Notes under the pieces: model-generated
Databases searched by the model: none
The model's input: only the letters and a program-made list of their open reading frames with translations
Told to the model about the DNA's origin: nothing
Shown: positions 1 through 9,700 of the stretch, piece after piece
Numbering within the stretch: position 1 is the first letter of the stretch
Layout: every line of letters begins with the position of its first letter
Program-made: the position numbers and the translations under genes
Assembly: GCF_009914765.1 (NCBI RefSeq)
Contig: NZ_WYDS01000003.1
Coordinates: forward strand, 186,622-250,621
Length of the DNA: 64,000 nt
Reading direction: 5' to 3'
Origin: Halodesulfovibrio sp. MK-HDV
GTDB lineage: Bacteria; Desulfobacterota; Desulfovibrionia; Desulfovibrionales; Desulfovibrionaceae

Positions 1-621
1 AAGGTAACGCAGACGGTCAAGGCTGATATCCATAAGGAATACCTGTGCACCAAGACCACACGCCATTTTAGCTGCCTGAACACCAACAACGCCGCCGCCG
101 ATGACCATAACTTTAGCAGGGGCAACACCCGGCACGCCGCCGAGAAGCTTGCCGAGACCACCGGTGGTAGCTTCGAGAACTTTTGCGCCCTGCTGAACTG
201 CCATACGGCCTGCTACTTCAGACATTGGGGTAAGAAGCGGCAAGGATTTATCTGCTTTCTGAATGGTTTCATACGCAATGCAGGTTGCGCCGGATTTGAT
301 AAGACCCTGAGTCTGTGGCTCGTCCGCTGCAAGGTGCAGGTAGGTAAAGAGAATTTGGCCTTTGCGAAGCATGCCGTATTCTGAAGGCTGTGGTTCTTTA
401 ACGTGCATGACCATTTCTGCCTTCTGGCAGATCTCGGCAGGAGTATCGATTATGGTAGCACCAGCTGCCACGTACTCATCATTGCTAAAGCCGGAGCCGA
501 TGCCTGCATTTTTTTCAACAAGCACATCATGGCCGTTAGCTTTCATTGCTACAACGCCTGCCGGAGTCATGCAGACGCGATTTTCTTTCACCTTAATTTC
601 TTTAAGAATACCAATAATCAT
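1..621 (-). CDS. ald: Alanine dehydrogenase, N-terminal part (runs off the left end)
   Basis: Only the first 207 codons are in the window. The ATG at 621-619 follows an AAGGA ribosome site. The protein begins [20 protein letters not shown], the family's typical start, and carries the glycine-rich nucleotide-binding loop [12 protein letters not shown] near residue 180. The family interconverts L-alanine and pyruvate with NAD(H). It is the last gene seen in the minus-strand cluster that includes a pyruvate-dependent aminotransferase (650-2020), with a 28-base gap. The natural role is to turn the alanine made by that aminotransferase back into pyruvate and ammonium. The C-terminus is unseen. Confidence 0.93.
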   Translation of the reverse strand, partial: MIIGILKEIKVKENRVCMTPAGVVAMKANGHDVLVEKNAGIGSGFSNDEYVAAGATIIDTPAEICQKAEMVMHVKEPQPSEYGMLRKGQILFTYLHLAADEPQTQGLIKSGATCIAYETIQKADKSLPLLTPMSEVAGRMAVQQGAKVLEATTGGLGKLLGGVPGVAPAKVMVIGGGVVGVQAAKMACGLGAQVFLMDISLDRLRYL

Positions 622-649
622 CGTTATGTCCTTAATCTGGTTTGTTTAT

Positions 650-2020
650 TTATAACGCTGCAAGTGCATTATCAACAGCGGTAACGATTTCATCGATCTC
701 TGTTTTTGTGGAGATCAACGCAGGGCTGAAGCACAAGTTGTTATTGTATTTTTCGAAAGAGCGGTTCGTACGGCCGATGATAACGCCGTTTTGCATGCAG
801 TGTCCGGCAATCTTCATGGTCACTGTTTCATCAACAGGCTCTTTGGTTGCTCGGTCTTGAACCAGCTCCATACCTTGGAAGAGGCCAACTCCGCGTACAT
901 CGCCGATGACGTCGTACTTGTCTTTTAATTCAAAGAGACGATCCTGCATGTATGCGCCCATGGTGGTTACATTCTCGAGAAGTTTTTCTTCTTCAACAAT
1001 GCGCATGTTTTCCAAAGCAGCAGCAGGGCCAGCGGTACAGCCACCAAATGTGGAAATGTCGCGGAAGTAGCGTTCGCGGTCTGAAGGGTCGGCTTTGAAC
1101 TGATCGAAAACTTTTTCAGTGGTCACTGTGCAGGAGATAGCTGCGTAACCGGAGGCAACGCCTTTTGCCATTGTCACGATGTCCGGAGTGAAATCGTAGT
1201 GCTGATAGCCGAACCATTTACCGGTGCGACCGATGCCGCATACAACTTCATCGATGTGAAGAAGAACATCGTATTTGTCACAGATTTCGCGGATGATCGG
1301 GAAGTATTCAGGAACCGGAGGAATAACACCACCACCGGCAGTGATTGGCTCAAGAATGATGCCGCCTACGGTATCTGGATTTTCTTTAAGGATAAGTGTT
1401 TCCAGAGCACGTGCGCATTCGATATTACAACTGCCGTATTCTTTGCCGAACGGGCAACGGTAGCAGCAACAGTGTTCCAGTTCCGCAAAGCCGGGGAGGA
1501 ACGGGCCGTACTGTGACTTACGCTCGGACTGACCAGTGGAGCTTAAAGCAGCAATGGTTGTTCCGTGGTAGTCGCGGTCACGGTAGATAATTTTGTGTTT
1601 CTTGCCGTCATTATTGAAATGAGCAAGCTGGCGAATCATTTTGTACGCTTTCTCGTTCGCCTCAGAGCCGGAGTTTGAATAGTAGACGCGGCTGAAGCCG
1701 GGCATCTTATCAACCAAGCGTTCTGCAAAGTTTGCAGCAGGCACGTTGCCTGCGCTGTTTGCAAAGTAGCAAAGCTTAACAAGCTGATCGCGCACTGCAT
1801 CGGCAATAGATTCACGACCGTAGCCTACGTTAACAGTCCATACACCGCCGGAAACTGCATCAAGGTACTCATTTCCCTTAGCATCCGTGATACGCATGCC
1901 TTTGCCTTCTACAAAAACAGGCGGATCATTCTGTTCAAACGGTTTGTGCTGGGTGATGTGATGCCAGCAACGCTCTTTATCATTCTTAACAGCTTCGGTT
2001 GGATCAAATGAATTAGTCAT
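650..2020 (-). CDS. tpa: Taurine (or beta-alanine):pyruvate aminotransferase, class III PLP
   Basis: The protein is a fold-type I class III omega-aminotransferase of 456 residues. I start at the second Met (MTNSFDPTEAV, 2020) because AAGGA lies 8 bases upstream of it; an upstream in-frame ATG at 2041 would add 7 residues. Visible features are the PLP-lysine motif TMAKGVASGY, the HIDEVVCGIGRTG block before it, and SNSGSEANEKAYK near the N-terminus. It closely resembles Desulfovibrio/Bilophila taurine:pyruvate aminotransferase, which makes sulfoacetaldehyde and alanine. Omega-aminotransferases of this group also use beta-alanine. The neighbour at 3881-5422 (MmsA-type, acting on semialdehydes) and the absence of a sulfoacetaldehyde-converting enzyme here keep the beta-alanine option open. 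Downstream ald recycles the alanine. Confidence 0.85.
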   Translation of the reverse strand: MTNSFDPTEAVKNDKERCWHHITQHKPFEQNDPPVFVEGKGMRITDAKGNEYLDAVSGGVWTVNVGYGRESIADAVRDQLVKLCYFANSAGNVPAANFAERLVDKMPGFSRVYYSNSGSEANEKAYKMIRQLAHFNNDGKKHKIIYRDRDYHGTTIAALSSTGQSERKSQYGPFLPGFAELEHCCCYRCPFGKEYGSCNIECARALETLILKENPDTVGGIILEPITAGGGVIPPVPEYFPIIREICDKYDVLLHIDEVVCGIGRTGKWFGYQHYDFTPDIVTMAKGVASGYAAISCTVTTEKVFDQFKADPSDRERYFRDISTFGGCTAGPAAALENMRIVEEEKLLENVTTMGAYMQDRLFELKDKYDVIGDVRGVGLFQGMELVQDRATKEPVDETVTMKIAGHCMQNGVIIGRTNRSFEKYNNNLCFSPALISTKTEIDEIVTAVDNALAAL

Positions 2021-2108
2021 ACAATTTTTCCTTGTGGGCACATGATGTTAGCAAGGTGAAATGCATCAATTACCTTGCTGAATAAAATTTGTAGGTTTTA
2101 CCGTTAAC

Positions 2109-2140
2109 GACCGGAGAACCTCTCTAAAGATTCTCCGGTC
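2109..2140 (-). terminator. Hairpin between permease and aminotransferase genes
   Basis: A perfect 10-bp inverted repeat (GACCGGAGAA/TTCTCCGGTC) with a 12-base loop sits 30 bases after the permease stop on the minus strand. It has no clear U tract, so it may be an attenuator or RNA-processing stem that sets gene ratios, not a full terminator. Confidence 0.45.
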
Positions 2141-2169
2141 GCAAAGTCAGTAGATCTGCTTCGTGTGTG

Positions 2170-3649
2170 CTAGTTTTCTGTTGCTCGTGGAGCGGCAGAT
2201 TTTTCTTCTGTGTCAAAGAACACTGGAATAGTGCTGTCACCGAAGATACTTTCACGAATTTCAAGCTCTGGAGTGTTTCGTACGGTTTGGATTTGGATCA
2301 TGTAGAATCCGACACCCATAACAATCCAGATAACCATCAGAATCCAAGGCTCTGTTCCGATAATGGCCGGGGAGCCAGGAACGGTGAGCATGCCTAGAAT
2401 AATGAAGGAGGCAATAGCGCCGAGGATGCTGATGATGTTTTTCTCACCGCGTGCAGCGAACATTTTGTAGCAGACAAGGCAGGTGAAGAGGTACGCGATA
2501 ACGGTACCTACAGAACACATATCTACAATCCAACCGACTACGGCACGACCAGCCCAAGGTGTGAGAAGACTGATAGCCATAGTAAAGAGGATTGCGTTAT
2601 GCGGAGTGTGGTACTTCGGATGAACTTCGCCGAACCACTGTGGCAGAAATTTACCACGGGCAATGGAGAAGATAAGACGGGTTGTTGCAAGGTAGAAGCC
2701 GTTCATGCCGGTACAAACTGCACCGAGAACTGCGGTACCAAGAATTACACTACCGTATTTACCAAGTGCTAAGTGGGCAACAGCACCGGTAGCCCATGCG
2801 TGGTCCTGACCAAGAAGTTCTTTGTAAGGAATTACACTGCCGACACAGAATGTAACCATTGTGTAGAGAATAGCGCCGAGGGCAATGGCGCCAAGCATAA
2901 GAACACGAGCTTTTTTCGGAGAGAAAGAGAACTCTTCTGCGGCCTGTGGGATGGTGTCAAAACCAACAAACAGGAACGGAGCAATTGCTACAACAGTAAT
3001 GATTGATGCAATCGGGGATTTGCCTTCAGCAAAGTGTGGGACAAGGTTTGAAAGAGCAAACGTGTCTGTTGTAACAACACCGAATGTCATTGCGATAACA
3101 CCAAAGGTGAGGGCAAATGCGAGAACAAGCTGAATGCTGCCAGCTACGCTTACTCCGCGGTAGTTCATGATACCGAACATGAGGATAGATGCTGTCATGA
3201 TGAGTACTTCACCAACATATACATCCCATCCTGCGATGGTATACAGATAGCCGAATTCAAATACACCCGGCAGAAGGAAACGTGCCAGCAATGCAATAGC
3301 AGAGGCGTTGATGCCAACAATACTAAGGTAACCGAGTACCAGTGCCCAACCACAGGCAAAAGCACCTATAGGGCCGAATCCTGCGTATGCGTATGCGAAT
3401 TCGCCGCCTGCGACAGGGTAATGTTCAATCATGTGACTGTAGCTGAGTGCTACGACGCTCATAACAATGCCGCCAATTGCGAACGCTATGATTGTGGCGA
3501 GCGGACCGGCATTAGGAAGAAACGAAATGCCGGGAAGAACAAAGCAACCCCAGCCTACGATACAGCCAAGAGCGAGCGCTCCTACCTGCCACGGGGATAA
3601 ACTTTTTTTCTAGTGTGCCACGTTCTGAGTTCTGAGATGTTCCAGCCAT
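2170..3649 (-). pseudogene. APC-superfamily amino acid/amine permease, frameshifted near the N-terminus
   Basis: The conserved reading frame (430 residues from an internal Met at 3462, open further upstream to about 3610) encodes a 12-helix APC permease. Its real start is in another frame: ATG at 3649-3647 with GGGAG five bases before, reading MAGTSQNSERGTLEKK. The shift lies at about 3601-3612, where the coding strand reads GAAAAAAAGTTTATCC. Removing one base restores EKKLSPWQVGALALG, the first transmembrane helix with the family's glycine-rich substrate loop (GCIVGWGCFVLPG). Without repair this helix is lost. The shift could be a sequencing error, a real mutation or recoding. By context it would import the amine used by the flanking aminotransferase; the substrate is inferred. 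Confidence 0.75.
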
Positions 3650-3833
3650 TATAACTCCCGTTTGGATATACTGTTTGCGCTTTCGCGCGATACTTCCTCC
3701 GATGGCGAACATTCATAAGCGTCTACGTTGCAAGGCATGACTTTGAAATATAAGCAATTTCAAAAAAAGAAGTGGATAATCGTATCCACAGTAATACGCA
3801 TAGGTAACGGGCAGACGCCTATAGAAATAGAGT

Positions 3834-3865
3834 GGGGAAGCCTGTGAAAATACACAGGCTTCCCC
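3834..3865 (-). terminator. Strong hairpin after the MmsA-type dehydrogenase
   Basis: Perfect 13-bp stem (GGGGAAGCCTGTG and its complement) with a 6-base loop (AAAATA), 16 bases past the dehydrogenase stop on the minus strand. The following bases are only moderately U-rich, so read-through into the permease gene is possible. Confidence 0.55.
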
Positions 3866-3880
3866 GAAGTTCATGAGTAA

Positions 3881-5422
3881 CTACGAGGCTACGCAGCTTC
3901 GTACGTTAGAACTTGCAGGTTTTGCTTTACCAGCGCGGACTTCTGGATCCGGATGGTATGTACGGACGGTGACAACCTTGTTCTGGGTGTAGAAATCTAC
4001 TGCATCTTTTCCCTGAACTTTGTCGGTTCCGATGAGGGAACCTTTGATGCCACCAAAAGGTAGATATGGGTGCGGAGCGCAGATACCAACGTTTACGCCG
4101 ATCATGCCGACTTCGGCTTCGCGGCTGAAGGTTTCTGCGTAGTGCATGTTTTGAGTGAAGATACAAGCGCCGTTACCGAACTCTGAACTGCTGATGAGGT
4201 TCAAAGCGTCATCCATGTCAGCTACTTTAACGATGGATACAAGCGGGCCGAATACTTCTGTAGAGAACACAGGGTTACAAGGTGTTACACCTTTGAGCAC
4301 TGTAGGGCCTACATAGAAGCCATTTTTATCTTTTTCCGGCACTTCTGGATTACGTCCATCGAGAAGCAGGGAACAACCGCCGCCGTGCTCGAGTGCGATA
4401 TCAACGTATTTTTCAACGTTTTCTTTTGCAGCTTTGCTGATGAGTGGACCCATGTAGACGCCGTCGTCCATAGCGTTACCCACAACAACTTTTTTGGAAG
4501 CTTCCAGAATGCGTTCACACACTTCGTCGTAAACTTCAGGAACAACACCGATGATGGAACCTGCGAGACAACGCTGGCCAGCGGAGCCGTAGCAGGAGTT
4601 GATGAAGTTATCGATGAAGATATCCATGTCGGTATCTTCCATAACGAGCAGCATGTTTTTAGCGCCGCCAAGCAGCATGGAACGTTTTGCATTGCCACCG
4701 GCTGCTTTAGCCATTGCTTTTGCAGTCGGTGTGGAGCCTACGAGGCAAACACCGGCAACGCGTGGATCTTCATACCAAGGTGCTGCAACGGTGCGGCTAC
4801 CATAGATTACGTTAACAACGCCTGCTGGGAGTTTCATTTCCATGAAAATCTCAATCATCTTTTGTAAGAAGAGTGGAGATTGTGTTGATGGCTTGTAAAT
4901 AAAGGTGTTACCGGTTGCGATTGCAACAGGGATAAACCAGCCAAATACAAGCGCAGGGAAGTTAAACGGCGCAACGCCGCCAAATACGCCTAACGGTTTT
5001 TTAACAACTTTGCCGTTGATGTTCATAGCAATGTTGTCGAGGGTGTCACCCTGAAGAAGGGTCGGTACGCTTGCTGTCGCTTCAAGAATTTCGATAACAC
5101 GGCGAACTTCGCCGCGTGCTTCAGAAATATGCTTCGCCTGATCAATTGCGATAGAGTATGCAAGAGCTTCCTGCTCACGTTCCATCAATTCACGCATTTT
5201 GAAGATGTACGCCATGCGTTTTGCAATCGGGGTATTCTTCCAGGTTTTAAAAGCTTCAGCAGCAGTATCGATAGCAGTTTGTGCGAGTGCATCGCTGCCC
5301 ATTGGAACTTCGCCGATTACTTCACCGTTGGACGGGTTGTATAGCGGAGTAAATTCTGTTCCTTCTTCCTGAAGCCATTCACCGTTTATATAATGCTTGA
5401 TGGTGTAAAATTCGTTTGCCAT
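3881..5422 (-). CDS. CoA-acylating (methyl)malonate-semialdehyde dehydrogenase, MmsA/IolA type
   Basis: 513 residues, full length for the family (about 485-500) with a short C-terminal extension. The catalytic cysteine is in SAGQRCLAGS, the motif that marks the CoA-dependent MmsA branch. PFNFPALVFGWFIPVAIATG and the FGGIKGS segment are also typical. MmsA enzymes oxidise malonate or methylmalonate semialdehyde to acetyl- or propionyl-CoA with CO2 release. It is the first gene of the minus-strand cluster with the permease, aminotransferase and alanine dehydrogenase. Together they would degrade beta-alanine to acetyl-CoA. If the aminotransferase acts on taurine, this enzyme would have to handle sulfoacetaldehyde, which would be unusual for the branch. 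Start ATG at 5422 follows a GGAG site. Confidence 0.85.
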   Translation of the reverse strand: MANEFYTIKHYINGEWLQEEGTEFTPLYNPSNGEVIGEVPMGSDALAQTAIDTAAEAFKTWKNTPIAKRMAYIFKMRELMEREQEALAYSIAIDQAKHISEARGEVRRVIEILEATASVPTLLQGDTLDNIAMNINGKVVKKPLGVFGGVAPFNFPALVFGWFIPVAIATGNTFIYKPSTQSPLFLQKMIEIFMEMKLPAGVVNVIYGSRTVAAPWYEDPRVAGVCLVGSTPTAKAMAKAAGGNAKRSMLLGGAKNMLLVMEDTDMDIFIDNFINSCYGSAGQRCLAGSIIGVVPEVYDEVCERILEASKKVVVGNAMDDGVYMGPLISKAAKENVEKYVDIALEHGGGCSLLLDGRNPEVPEKDKNGFYVGPTVLKGVTPCNPVFSTEVFGPLVSIVKVADMDDALNLISSSEFGNGACIFTQNMHYAETFSREAEVGMIGVNVGICAPHPYLPFGGIKGSLIGTDKVQGKDAVDFYTQNKVVTVRTYHPDPEVRAGKAKPASSNVRSCVAS

Positions 5423-5721
5423 GAGAGAGACTCCTTGATGTCCTAATCAGGCGCATCCGCACCTATTTTTATGATTCAATTAAACACTCAGCCTTATATG
5501 TAAGGCGCGATATCCATGATCATTATTATGGGAAACGGCAGGAGCTTCATCCCATAATGATGCCCGTATGCCGCTCCCGAAGATATATGCTGAAATCACT
5601 TCTCTAAAAGCAAAGTTGAGACCAACTTTGCCCCTTTCGTTATATTTGCATTAAAAACAAGTGTTTATGAAGTATGTTGTGTTTGCGTTGCAAGGTGGCT
5701 CTTTTTATCTACCTGTCGTAT

Positions 5722-5813
5722 GGGGCAAGGAAGCCCCTTGAAAAATGGGACTCCGCTGCTAAGCCACGGATTCTAATAACGTGTGGCGGGGCATATTTGC
5801 CCCTCGAAAAACA
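5722..5813. repeat. Two related GGGGC hairpin units
   Basis: Unit one (5722-5746) has GGGGC...GCCCC followed by TTGAAAAAT. Unit two (5788-5813) has GGGGCA...TGCCCC followed by CGAAAAAC. The shared hairpin-plus-GAAAAA layout suggests copies of a short intergenic repeat. A weaker third GGGGCAAAAAAGCC occurs just after, near 5850. Confidence 0.4.
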
Positions 5814-5978
5814 TTTTTGAAGATGTGTCGTATACATGGGAATCACGGCGGGGCAAAAAAGCCACATGGCGCTTGGCTGCGCTTGCAAAGGATAGTGAAA
5901 TGGAGCCAAAGAGAGTGAGTTTTTCACGGTGGGTGAAGGATTTAATGAATAAATTCAGTAGGCATTGAAGAATAATGG

Positions 5979-5995
5979 TTGGTGTGATCTTTGCT
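5979..5995 (+). promoter_or_regulatory. Possible sigma54 promoter
   Basis: TTGGTGTGATCTTTGCT has the invariant GG and GC exactly 10 bases apart, as in the -24/-12 sigma54 consensus, but differs from TGGCAC at three positions. It would start transcription about 35 bases before the SGNH hydrolase gene. Two sigma54-activating regulators are in the window. This is a weak, visual call. Confidence 0.3.
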
Positions 5996-6042
5996 TTACT
6001 TTGTATGGTTCAATTGAATCAATTTACTAAGCAGGAGACACT

Positions 6043-6636
6043 ATGAAGACTTTCTTTTTCTTTGGAGATTCGCTGACCTTAGGTGTGAACGACAAAAGCA
6101 TGTTGGGTTGGACAGGGCGCTTTGCCTCTACTTTAGGGCTGCCAGTGCCACCAACAACCTTCTACAATCTGGGAGTGCGAAAACACACCAGTCAGGCCAT
6201 TGTTTCACGGTGGAAAGATGAAGTGCAGCTCAGAGCACTCCCTGAAGCTGATGTGCGTATGATGTTTTGCTTTGGTGTTGTTGATATGGCGGCTCCGCAA
6301 GGCAAGACAATTATTCCACTCGGGCAGTCTGTAGCGAATCTTGAAACATTGTTGGAAGACGTTACCACCATGCACCTTGCGAAAAACGTACGTATTTTAA
6401 GTCCGTTTCCTGTAGTTCAGGCAGAACATTGCGGACGTGTTGAAGAACTGAATTCAGCGTATGCCGCGGTTTGTCGCAAGTATGGCGTGGAGTACGTGGA
6501 TATTTTTTCTCATCTTGTGCGTAGCGACGCATACATGAATGATTTGAGTGATGGAATTCATCCGGGTGGAAGTGGCTGTGCGCTTATTGCGGCCTACTTA
6601 CAGCAGGATGCATCTATTACAGACTGGATTCTGTAA
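6043..6636 (+). CDS. SGNH/GDSL-family hydrolase (esterase/lipase-like)
   Basis: 197 residues, typical for a compact SGNH hydrolase. Block I is FFGDSLTLG (nucleophile Ser about residue 10), block II is the NLG motif, block III is reduced to GVVD, where the family has GxND, and the catalytic Asp/His pair sits in DGIHP near the C-terminus. No signal peptide is evident, so it is probably cytoplasmic. Members hydrolyse esters, thioesters or acyl groups; the substrate cannot be read from the sequence. It is followed after 104 bases by the hybrid kinase gene and may share its transcript. An AGGAG site precedes the ATG. Confidence 0.8.
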   Translation: MKTFFFFGDSLTLGVNDKSMLGWTGRFASTLGLPVPPTTFYNLGVRKHTSQAIVSRWKDEVQLRALPEADVRMMFCFGVVDMAAPQGKTIIPLGQSVANLETLLEDVTTMHLAKNVRILSPFPVVQAEHCGRVEELNSAYAAVCRKYGVEYVDIFSHLVRSDAYMNDLSDGIHPGGSGCALIAAYLQQDASITDWIL

Positions 6637-6717
6637 GCGAAGGATAGAATGCCTTCGGCAGATACTGTTCGCCGTTTTTTCAGGATGCTTACAGAACGCT
6701 TGTTTGGCGAAGGCATT
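6631..6717. repeat. Intergenic nested inverted repeats
   Basis: CTGTAAGC at 6631 pairs with GCTTACAG at 6687, and AATGCCTTCG (6648-6657) pairs with CGAAGGCATT (6708-6717). The two pairings are interleaved, so they are mutually exclusive or form a pseudoknot. There is no U tract. It may be an intergenic element between the hydrolase and kinase genes. Confidence 0.4.
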
Positions 6718-6740
6718 GTATTGATTGTAGGAGAAACAAC

Positions 6741-9700
6741 ATGCGGTTGCGGTATTTACTTATTCTTGGCGTAATCTTTCTTTTGATAGGGTTACATTTT
6801 ACGTATCAGAAAGTACTGGAGCATCTTAATGATAGCGAAGCTGCGGTAGAAAAGATTATTGAGAATAAAGAATTCGTCTGGGCAAACTATTCAGACGAAG
6901 AACGTGACTGGTTGTCCAAAAACTACACTGTAAATGTTGGTGTGGATAAAAACTTCTTTCCCATAGAAGGGCTGGACGACAAAGGGCGTTATACCGGAGT
7001 TGCCAGCGACTACTTGCGTATTCTCGAAAAATTGACCGGACTTAGTTTCAATATCTCAGTTGCCGGAGACTGGCCCAGCGTCCTTGCCGAAGTTAAGGCT
7101 GGCAAACTTGATATGCTTGCAGCCCTTGCCCAGAGCCCCAGTCGTTCTAAGTTTCTTACCTTTACCGAACCATATATTGCCATGCCGGGTATCATTGTTG
7201 TGCAACGCGGCAGTGGTGAAGATTTGACGCTGTCCGACCTTAAGGGAAAGACAGTTGCGGTAGTGAAGCGGTATGTCTGGCACGATTATCTGGAAGAATT
7301 CAATAAAGATATTAAGCTTGATGTGGTTGAAGACAGTCAGGAAGGGTTGCAGCACGTTTCCTTCGGACAGGCAGATGCTATGGTTGATTTTCAGTTCAGC
7401 ATCACGCACAAAATTAAGCAGAGCGGCATTCTTAACTTGCAGGTGGGCGGCGGTGTTGCCTTAAATTCCGGCATTACAATGGGAGTTCGGAAAGATCTTC
7501 AAATTTTGCGCGATATTTTAAATAAAGCCTTGAAGCGCATTACGCCGGAAGAACAAAACGCAATCACGGGCAAGTGGGTTAAAGTTACTGAAAACAGTGC
7601 CATGTCAAACAGTGCAATTGCTGTTATGATTGCTTGTTTTTTAAGTTTAATGGTTGCCACGTGCTTTACGTTGCTATGGAATATTTCCCTTAAACGAATT
7701 GTGGAGCAACAGACGTTTGAACTGAATCGGGAACTCACGAAGCGGGACAGTGTAGAAGCTGCTCTTCGAAAAAGTGAAGAACGGTACCGGCGTATTTTTG
7801 AGAATATTCAGGATGTGTATTTTCAGGCAACGCTGGATGGAAAAATTCTGGAGATAAGCCCTTCAGTGCAGCGCGTTTTTGGGTGCACTCCTGAGGAAGC
7901 GCAACGTCTTTTTGTCTCCGATTTCATTGAACAGCCCGTGCTGGAAGACATGTGGGCTGTGCTGCGTAAAGAAGGTGAGCTAGAAGATTATGCCTTCGTA
8001 TTTCAATCGTCAGAAGAGCAGCTTTGTTGTTCTGTGACAGGTAAATATTTACGTAATAGCTTTGGCGAACCAATGGAATTTGTGGGTTCAGTCCGAAACG
8101 TTACCACACGGATGCAGTACGAGGAGATGCTCAGTAAGGCGAATCTTGAGCTTGAGTCACGTGTTGAAGAACGAACCCGGGATCTGCAAAGTATGAACGA
8201 AGAATTGCAACGCTCTAAAGAAGATGCAGACGCAGCAACAAAAGCAAAAAGCCAGTTCCTTACCAGTATCAGCCATGAGCTGCGTACTCCGCTTCATGCC
8301 ATTATCGCATTTACAGAACACGTTCGGTCGCTGGAATCCTCATCAGTCGTGCGTAAATATTTGCGCAATATTCTTGATTCGTCTTTCACTCTGTTGGACA
8401 TCATTAATGACCTGCTGGACTTTTCCAAAATTGAAGCAGGACATGTGGTGCTGGAACGCGTGCCGTTTATGCTTGATCACTGCGTACAGCGGGTTTGTAA
8501 CCTTGTCTTGGCGCGTGCAGCTGCGCAGGATTTAGAATTTATTGTTGATCTGCCGCCAACGGTTCCGGCAAAACTGATCGGTGATTCTGGAAAGTTACAG
8601 CAGATTATTTTGAATATAGCCAGTAACGCTCTCAAGTTCACCCCTTCCGGCGGTACGATTACACTGTCATTCGATTACCATATGAAAGGTGAGCAGGAAA
8701 TTTGGTTGCGTTGCTATGTGCAGGATACAGGCATCGGCATTCCGGAGGATTCCCTTGATCAGCTGTTTGTTCCGTTCCAGCAGCTTTCTGGAAACGACTT
8801 GTACAGCTATGGCGGAACAGGGCTGGGGCTGAGTATTTGCAAACGGTTTGTGGAAAGCATGGGCGGTGAAATTCGAGTAGAATCTGAGGAAGGCAAGGGG
8901 ACGCTGTTTGTGTTCTCCGTTCCTGTCTTGCTCCAAAAAGACGCGATGGAACAACCACCTGTTCCAGAAGAACTTGCAGACCTTACCGCGTTGCTTGTTA
9001 CAAAATCCGAACGTTCCGGCATGGCCATGAAACGCCATTTCAACTTTGCTTCTGTTGATGCAGAGATAGCATACGGCGTTGATGCCGCCATACAGCGCTT
9101 GGAGTCTGACGCTCCTAAGCCGGATGTTATTTGTATCGGACATAATATTGCTGCATCCGAGAGACCGGAACGGTTGTTCAGTTCCGGCACAAATGACGAC
9201 ATTCCAGTGCTGATGCTGGCAGCAAAGAATGACAAACTTTCCCTTTCAAAACGATCACTTCCCAAACAGGTACATTTATTCACCGAGATATTAACACATA
9301 GAATGTTGCAACATGCTCTGTGTAATATTTTTGGAGCAGAACCTCTTGTGCCGTTGGAAGTTGCAACGCCGTTTACCGAGCATTCCGATCAGAGTGCATT
9401 TAAGGGTGTAGATGTTCTTATTGCAGAGGATACCCAGACCAACCGCGATATCTTAAAGCTTTTGCTAGATCCTACGGGAGCTGATCTGACCTTTGTGGCG
9501 AACGGGTACGATGCCGTGGAAGCTGTGCGTGAGAATACATATGATGTCATTCTGATGGATGTGCAGATGCCTCGGATGGACGGTTGTGAGGCCGCTACCG
9601 CCATCCGTAATGAGCTCGGCATCACAGATATTCCGATAGTTGCGTTGACGGCACATGCCATTAAGGGAAGCCGCCAACGTATGCAAAAGGCCGGTATGGA

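Larger units (their letters stand above)
5423..6042. other. Intergenic region between divergent genes
   Basis: About 620 bases with no credible gene. A 61-codon frame at 5783-5968 has no homology I recognise and runs through the repeat hairpins, so I left it out. The region must hold the promoter of the minus-strand dehydrogenase cluster (not pinpointed), two related hairpins at 5722-5813 and a sigma54-like site at about 5979-5995 facing the plus-strand gene. Confidence 0.5.

Noticed and set aside
3512-3712. 66-codon minus-strand frame as a separate small gene
   Set aside because: Its end is the out-of-frame start of the APC permease; joined with a one-base shift it gives the missing first helix.
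5783-5968. 61-codon plus-strand frame as a small protein
   Set aside because: It runs through repeat hairpins, has no clear ribosome site and no recognisable family.
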